This document shows, one piece after another, positions 6,677 to 9,172 of a DNA stretch of 9,172 nucleotides. Made by a program: the position numbers and the translations under genes. Positions within the stretch are counted from its first letter, which is position 1, and every line of letters starts with the position of its first letter. The stretch spans positions 1-9,172 of the forward strand of contig JBFWQM010000217.1 of assembly GCA_050249455.1 (NCBI GenBank). Reading direction: 5' to 3'. A model generated the notes under the pieces. The model ran no database searches, had not been told where the DNA came from, and saw only the letters and a list, made by a program, of their open reading frames with translations. Source of the stretch: JBFWQM01 sp050249455 (GTDB taxonomy: Bacteria > Pseudomonadota > Alphaproteobacteria > MPNO01 > VGEU01).

Positions 6677-6686
6677 TTCGAGAGCC

Positions 6687-6835
6687 GCGGCCGCCCACCT
6701 CACCCTCCCCACTGCTCCGCAATGGGTCCCCTCCCTCTCCCCTCAAAGTAGGCGGAGAGGGACGCCTTTTGCCCTCTCCGCCCAATTTGGGGGGAGAGGG
6801 TGCGAGCGCAGCGAGCGGGTGAGGTGGGCGGCCGC
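6687..6835. repeat. Large palindromic intergenic element with 19-bp outer arms
   Basis: The left arm (6687-6705, reading GCGGCCGCCCACCTCACCC) and the right arm (6817-6835) are perfect reverse complements. Between them lie two smaller hairpins with the same 8-bp stem: CCCTCTCC at 6733-6740 with GGAGAGGG at 6754-6761, and CCCTCTCC at 6772-6779 with GGAGAGGG at 6793-6800. A GCGAGCGCAGCGAGCG segment (6802-6817) precedes the right arm. This layout resembles dispersed palindromic repeats found in many copies between genes of high-GC Proteobacteria. It codes for nothing convincing. Other copies in the genome cannot be checked from this window. Confidence 0.8.
6733..6800. terminator. Probable bidirectional terminator hairpins inside the palindrome
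   Basis: Two strong GC-rich stem-loops (8-bp stems, loops of about 13 bases, at 6733-6761 and 6772-6800) lie between the convergent hyuAB operon and the leftward small gene. A TTTT (6767-6770) follows the first stem on the plus strand, and symmetry makes the element usable from either side. Its position between converging operons suggests it ends transcription from both, but no classical long U-tract is present. Confidence 0.35.
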
Positions 6836-6854
6836 CGGCATCTCAACCGGTCGG

Positions 6855-7121
6855 CTACTCCCGCGAGTCCTTCAGCTTGATCGAGAGCGAGACGCCGCCG
6901 GCGCCGCAGCACGGGCAGGCGAGCGCGATTAGGATGGCCTGCTTCTCCTCGTCGGTGAGGTCGGCCTGGGCAAGCAGCTCGGCGATCTGCTGCTGCATCG
7001 CGTCATGCATGGTGCCGCCGCTATAGACCACCGCCTCCGACGACCCGCCGGTGAGCCAGCCCGATCCCGTGCCGCCAAAGCCCGCTTCCTTGTCCGGTCC
7101 CGTGTCGCCTTTGCCCGCCAT
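6855..7121 (-). CDS. Small unrecognised protein with a CPCCGAGG segment
   Basis: This 88-residue protein is not recognised. The chosen ATG at 7121 has a strong GGAGGA site (7131-7126) 4 bases upstream; an ATG at 7145 would add 8 residues but lacks such a site. The N-terminal part (1-36) is Gly/Ser-rich and looks disordered. Residues about 38-68 (MHDAMQQQIAELL...DEEKQAILIALA) look like one or two amphipathic helices. They are followed by C69-P-C-C72-GAGG and a short tail, VSLSIKLKDSRE. There is no signal peptide or membrane segment. The three clustered cysteines could bind metal or be redox-active. A helical leader followed by a Cys/Gly core also recalls ribosomally made peptide precursors, but no modifying enzyme is visible nearby. 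It lies 51 bp downstream of the RND pump gene on the same strand and may share its transcript. The ribosome site and GC-rich wobble favour a real gene. Confidence 0.6.
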   Translation of the reverse strand: MAGKGDTGPDKEAGFGGTGSGWLTGGSSEAVVYSGGTMHDAMQQQIAELLAQADLTDEEKQAILIALACPCCGAGGVSLSIKLKDSRE

Positions 7122-7125
7122 GCGT

Positions 7126-7131
7126 TCCTCC
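7126..7131 (-). promoter_or_regulatory. Ribosome binding site for the small CPCC protein
   Basis: GGAGGA on the minus strand lies 4 bases before the ATG at 7121. It is the main evidence for choosing that start over the ATG at 7145. Confidence 0.55.
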
Positions 7132-7172
7132 ACTGAGGGAAACATAGGCGCTGGGCGGCCGGGCGCAAAGCC

Positions 7173-9172
7173 TCACTCCGCCGGCGCCATGCCTTCGTCG
7201 AGTTCGCTGTCGAGCTCCCTGTCGTGGGCGCGCTCCTTCGAATGGTCGGCGGCGATGATCATGTAGACCGCCGGCACCACGAACAGCGTGAAAAGCGTGC
7301 CGATGGCCAGGCCGGTGGCGATCACCAGACCCATGTTGAACCGCGACACCGCGCCGGCGCCCGACGCCAGGATCAGCGGCACCACGCCCAGCACCATCGC
7401 CGCGGTGGTCATCAGGATCGGGCGCAGGCGGATGCCGGCGGCCTCCTCGATCGCCTCGCGCTTGGACTTGCCGGCGCGCTGCAGCGCGTTGGCGAACTCC
7501 ACGATCAGGATGCCGTGCTTGCTGATGAGCCCCATCAGCGTGACGAGCCCGACCTGGGTGTAGATGTTGAGCGTCGCCCCGCCGATGCCGAGCATGATGA
7601 AGGCGAGCGCGCCGGCGATCGACATCGGCACCGACACCAGGATGATGAACGGGTCGCGGAAGCTCTCGAACTGCGCCGCCAGCGCCAGGAAGATGATGAC
7701 CAGCGCGAACGCGAAGGTGGCGACGAAGCCGGCCGATTCCTGGACGAACTGCCGCATCGTGCCGGCATGGTCCACCGAATAGCCCTGCGGCAAGGTGCGA
7801 TCGGCGAGCGCGGTCAGGCGTTCGAGCGCCGTGCCCATCGAGACGCCGGGCATGGTGACGCCCTGGATGGTCGCCGAATTGAGCTGCTGGAAGTGGTTCA
7901 GCGACTGCGGAACCGTCTTGGTGGTGATCTTCGCGATGGTGGACAGCGGCACCGGCGTGCCGTCGGCGGCCTTCACGTAATAGTCCAGCACCTGCGCGAC
8001 GTTCAGCCGCTCGCGCTGCTGGACCTGCGGGATTACCTTATAGGACCGGCCCGACATGCTGAAGTAGTTGACGTAGCCGCCGCCCAGCATTGAGGCCAGC
8101 GCGCTGCCGACCTCGCTCATGTCGAGGCCGAGCGCGGCGGCCTTGTCGCGGTCGATCTCGATGGTCGCCTGCGGCTGGTCGACCTTGAGGTCGGTGTCGA
8201 GGAACATGAACAGGCCGCTGCCCATCGCCTCCTGAAGGAAGGCGCCGGCGACCTCGTTCAGCCGCTCGAACGGCTCGGTCGTGCCGATCACGAACTGCAC
8301 CGGCAGGCCGAAGCTGCCGGGCAGCGGGGGCGGCTGGAACGCCACCGCACGCACGCCGGCGACCTTGTCGAGGTCGTGCTGCAAGATCGGCTGCAGCTCG
8401 GTCGTCGTGCGCGACCGCTCGTGCCACGGCGTCATGACCAGGCCGGCCAGCATCTGGCCGGGGATGTCGAGCTGGAAGGTATGGTCCATCTCCGGATACG
8501 TCGTGAAGGTGCGGTGCATCTCCTTCGCGTAGATCTGGCGCTGCTGGAGCGTGGCGTTCGGCGCCGGCGTCGCCATGGCGATGACGACGCCCTGGTCCTC
8601 CTGCGGCGCAAGCTCGCTGGTCGAGCCGGCGTAGAAGAAATAGATCGAGCCCAGGATGATCAGCGCGAACACCGCGGTCACCGGCACCGTGTTGAGGCTG
8701 CCGTGCAGCCGCCGCTGGTACCAGCCGCGCAACCGATCGAACGTCCGGTCGATGAAGCGGATCAGGCGGTCCTGCACGCCGCGCCCCTCGCGGTCGGGCA
8801 GCTTGAGGAGGCGCGAGGACATCATCGGCGACAGGGTCAGCGCGACCACGGCCGAGACCGTGACGGCGCCGACCAGGGTGAACGCGAACTCGGTGAACAG
8901 CGCGCCGGTGAGACCGCCCTGGAAGCCGATCGGCACGTAGACCGCGATCAGCACGATGGTCATCGCGATGATCGGCCCGGTCAGCTCGCGCGCGGCGCGC
9001 ACGGCGGCGGGGAACGGGCGCATCCCCTCCTCCAAATGGCGGTGCACGTTCTCCACCACGATGATCGCGTCGTCCACCACCAGGCCGATCGCCAGCACCA
9101 GCGCGAGCAGGGTGAGCAGGTTGATCGAGAAGCCGAAGATCAGCATCATCGTGAACGTGCCGATCAGCGACA
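7173..9172 (-). CDS. RND-family multidrug efflux transporter (HAE1/AcrB type), N-terminus cut by the window edge
   Basis: This is the C-terminal two thirds of an inner-membrane proton-driven efflux pump. The frame stays open to the right edge (SLIGTFTMM precedes the first visible Met-Leu), and about 370 N-terminal residues are missing compared with the usual 1,030 or so. Counting from the Met at 9149, TM4 has the proton-relay pair D26-D27 (GLVVDDAIIVVENV), equivalent to AcrB D407/D408. Further helices, the ELAPQEDQG segment, the second periplasmic porter/docking loop (about 190-480) and the last helices (about 490-640) follow. Codon 7520-7518 is the relay Lys (K544, in GLISKHGILIVEFAN), equivalent to AcrB K940. 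The relay residues are intact, so the pump should work. It would pair with a periplasmic adaptor and outer-membrane channel, probably encoded beyond the right edge. The acidic tail (ELDSELDEGMAPAE) is unremarkable. The substrate is unknown. Confidence 0.95.
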   Translation of the reverse strand, partial: SLIGTFTMMLIFGFSINLLTLLALVLAIGLVVDDAIIVVENVHRHLEEGMRPFPAAVRAARELTGPIIAMTIVLIAVYVPIGFQGGLTGALFTEFAFTLVGAVTVSAVVALTLSPMMSSRLLKLPDREGRGVQDRLIRFIDRTFDRLRGWYQRRLHGSLNTVPVTAVFALIILGSIYFFYAGSTSELAPQEDQGVVIAMATPAPNATLQQRQIYAKEMHRTFTTYPEMDHTFQLDIPGQMLAGLVMTPWHERSRTTTELQPILQHDLDKVAGVRAVAFQPPPLPGSFGLPVQFVIGTTEPFERLNEVAGAFLQEAMGSGLFMFLDTDLKVDQPQATIEIDRDKAAALGLDMSEVGSALASMLGGGYVNYFSMSGRSYKVIPQVQQRERLNVAQVLDYYVKAADGTPVPLSTIAKITTKTVPQSLNHFQQLNSATIQGVTMPGVSMGTALERLTALADRTLPQGYSVDHAGTMRQFVQESAGFVATFAFALVIIFLALAAQFESFRDPFIILVSVPMSIAGALAFIMLGIGGATLNIYTQVGLVTLMGLISKHGILIVEFANALQRAGKSKREAIEEAAGIRLRPILMTTAAMVLGVVPLILASGAGAVSRFNMGLVIATGLAIGTLFTLFVVPAVYMIIAADHSKERAHDRELDSELDEGMAPAE

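Noticed and set aside
6549..6912. Two small minus-strand frames (78 and 70 residues) over the palindromic element
   Set aside because: They run through the inverted repeat, and their sequence follows the repeat's hairpins. Neither has a ribosome site, and they overlap hyuB or the small CPCC gene.
7122..7172. Possible terminator between the RND gene and the small CPCC gene
   Set aside because: Only a 4-5 bp GGCGC/GCGCC pairing is visible, with no U-run. Read-through from the pump gene remains likely.
7224..8093. 289-residue plus-strand frame antisense to the RND pump
   Set aside because: It is a His/Arg/Asp-rich shadow. The minus strand carries unmistakable RND motifs over the same bases.

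Overview
This window has very high GC and GC-ending codons throughout, and its gene families are typical of soil and rhizosphere Alphaproteobacteria (Rhizobiales/Rhodospirillales-like). That assignment is an inference from composition and family resemblance. No rRNA, tRNA, CRISPR array, transposase or integrase was seen.

Bases 1-6645 look like one catabolic locus built from two divergent operons around a 225-bp control region (2547-2771). The leftward operon encodes an enamidase-like amidohydrolase (2546-1356), a carboxymuconolactone-decarboxylase/AhpD-fold protein without the redox CxxC (1327-779), and a cupin protein whose family unit is repeated in tandem and which runs off the left edge (763-1). 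The rightward operon encodes HyuA (2772-4862) and HyuB (4864-6645), the two subunits of an ATP-dependent hydantoinase/oxoprolinase/lactamase-type enzyme. The control region holds a perfect 20-bp inverted repeat (9-bp arms, 2-bp centre), weak sigma70-like promoter elements and a possible 14-codon leader ORF. The simplest reading is a pathway that opens a ring-containing amide: HyuAB would spend ATP on an unreactive lactam or imide, and the amidohydrolase would hydrolyse an enamide or related intermediate. The substrate cannot be told from sequence.

Bases 6646-6854 separate the two converging transcription units. They hold a large imperfect palindrome with 19-bp perfect outer arms (6687-6705 and 6817-6835) and two inner hairpins, resembling the dispersed palindromic elements common in high-GC Proteobacteria, and probably also ending transcription.

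Bases 6855-9172 read leftward. They hold the C-terminal two thirds of an RND (HAE1/AcrB-type) efflux pump, cut by the right edge, followed after 51 bp by a small unrecognised 88-residue protein with a CPCCGAGG segment near its C-terminus. This unit has no obvious functional tie to the catabolic locus.
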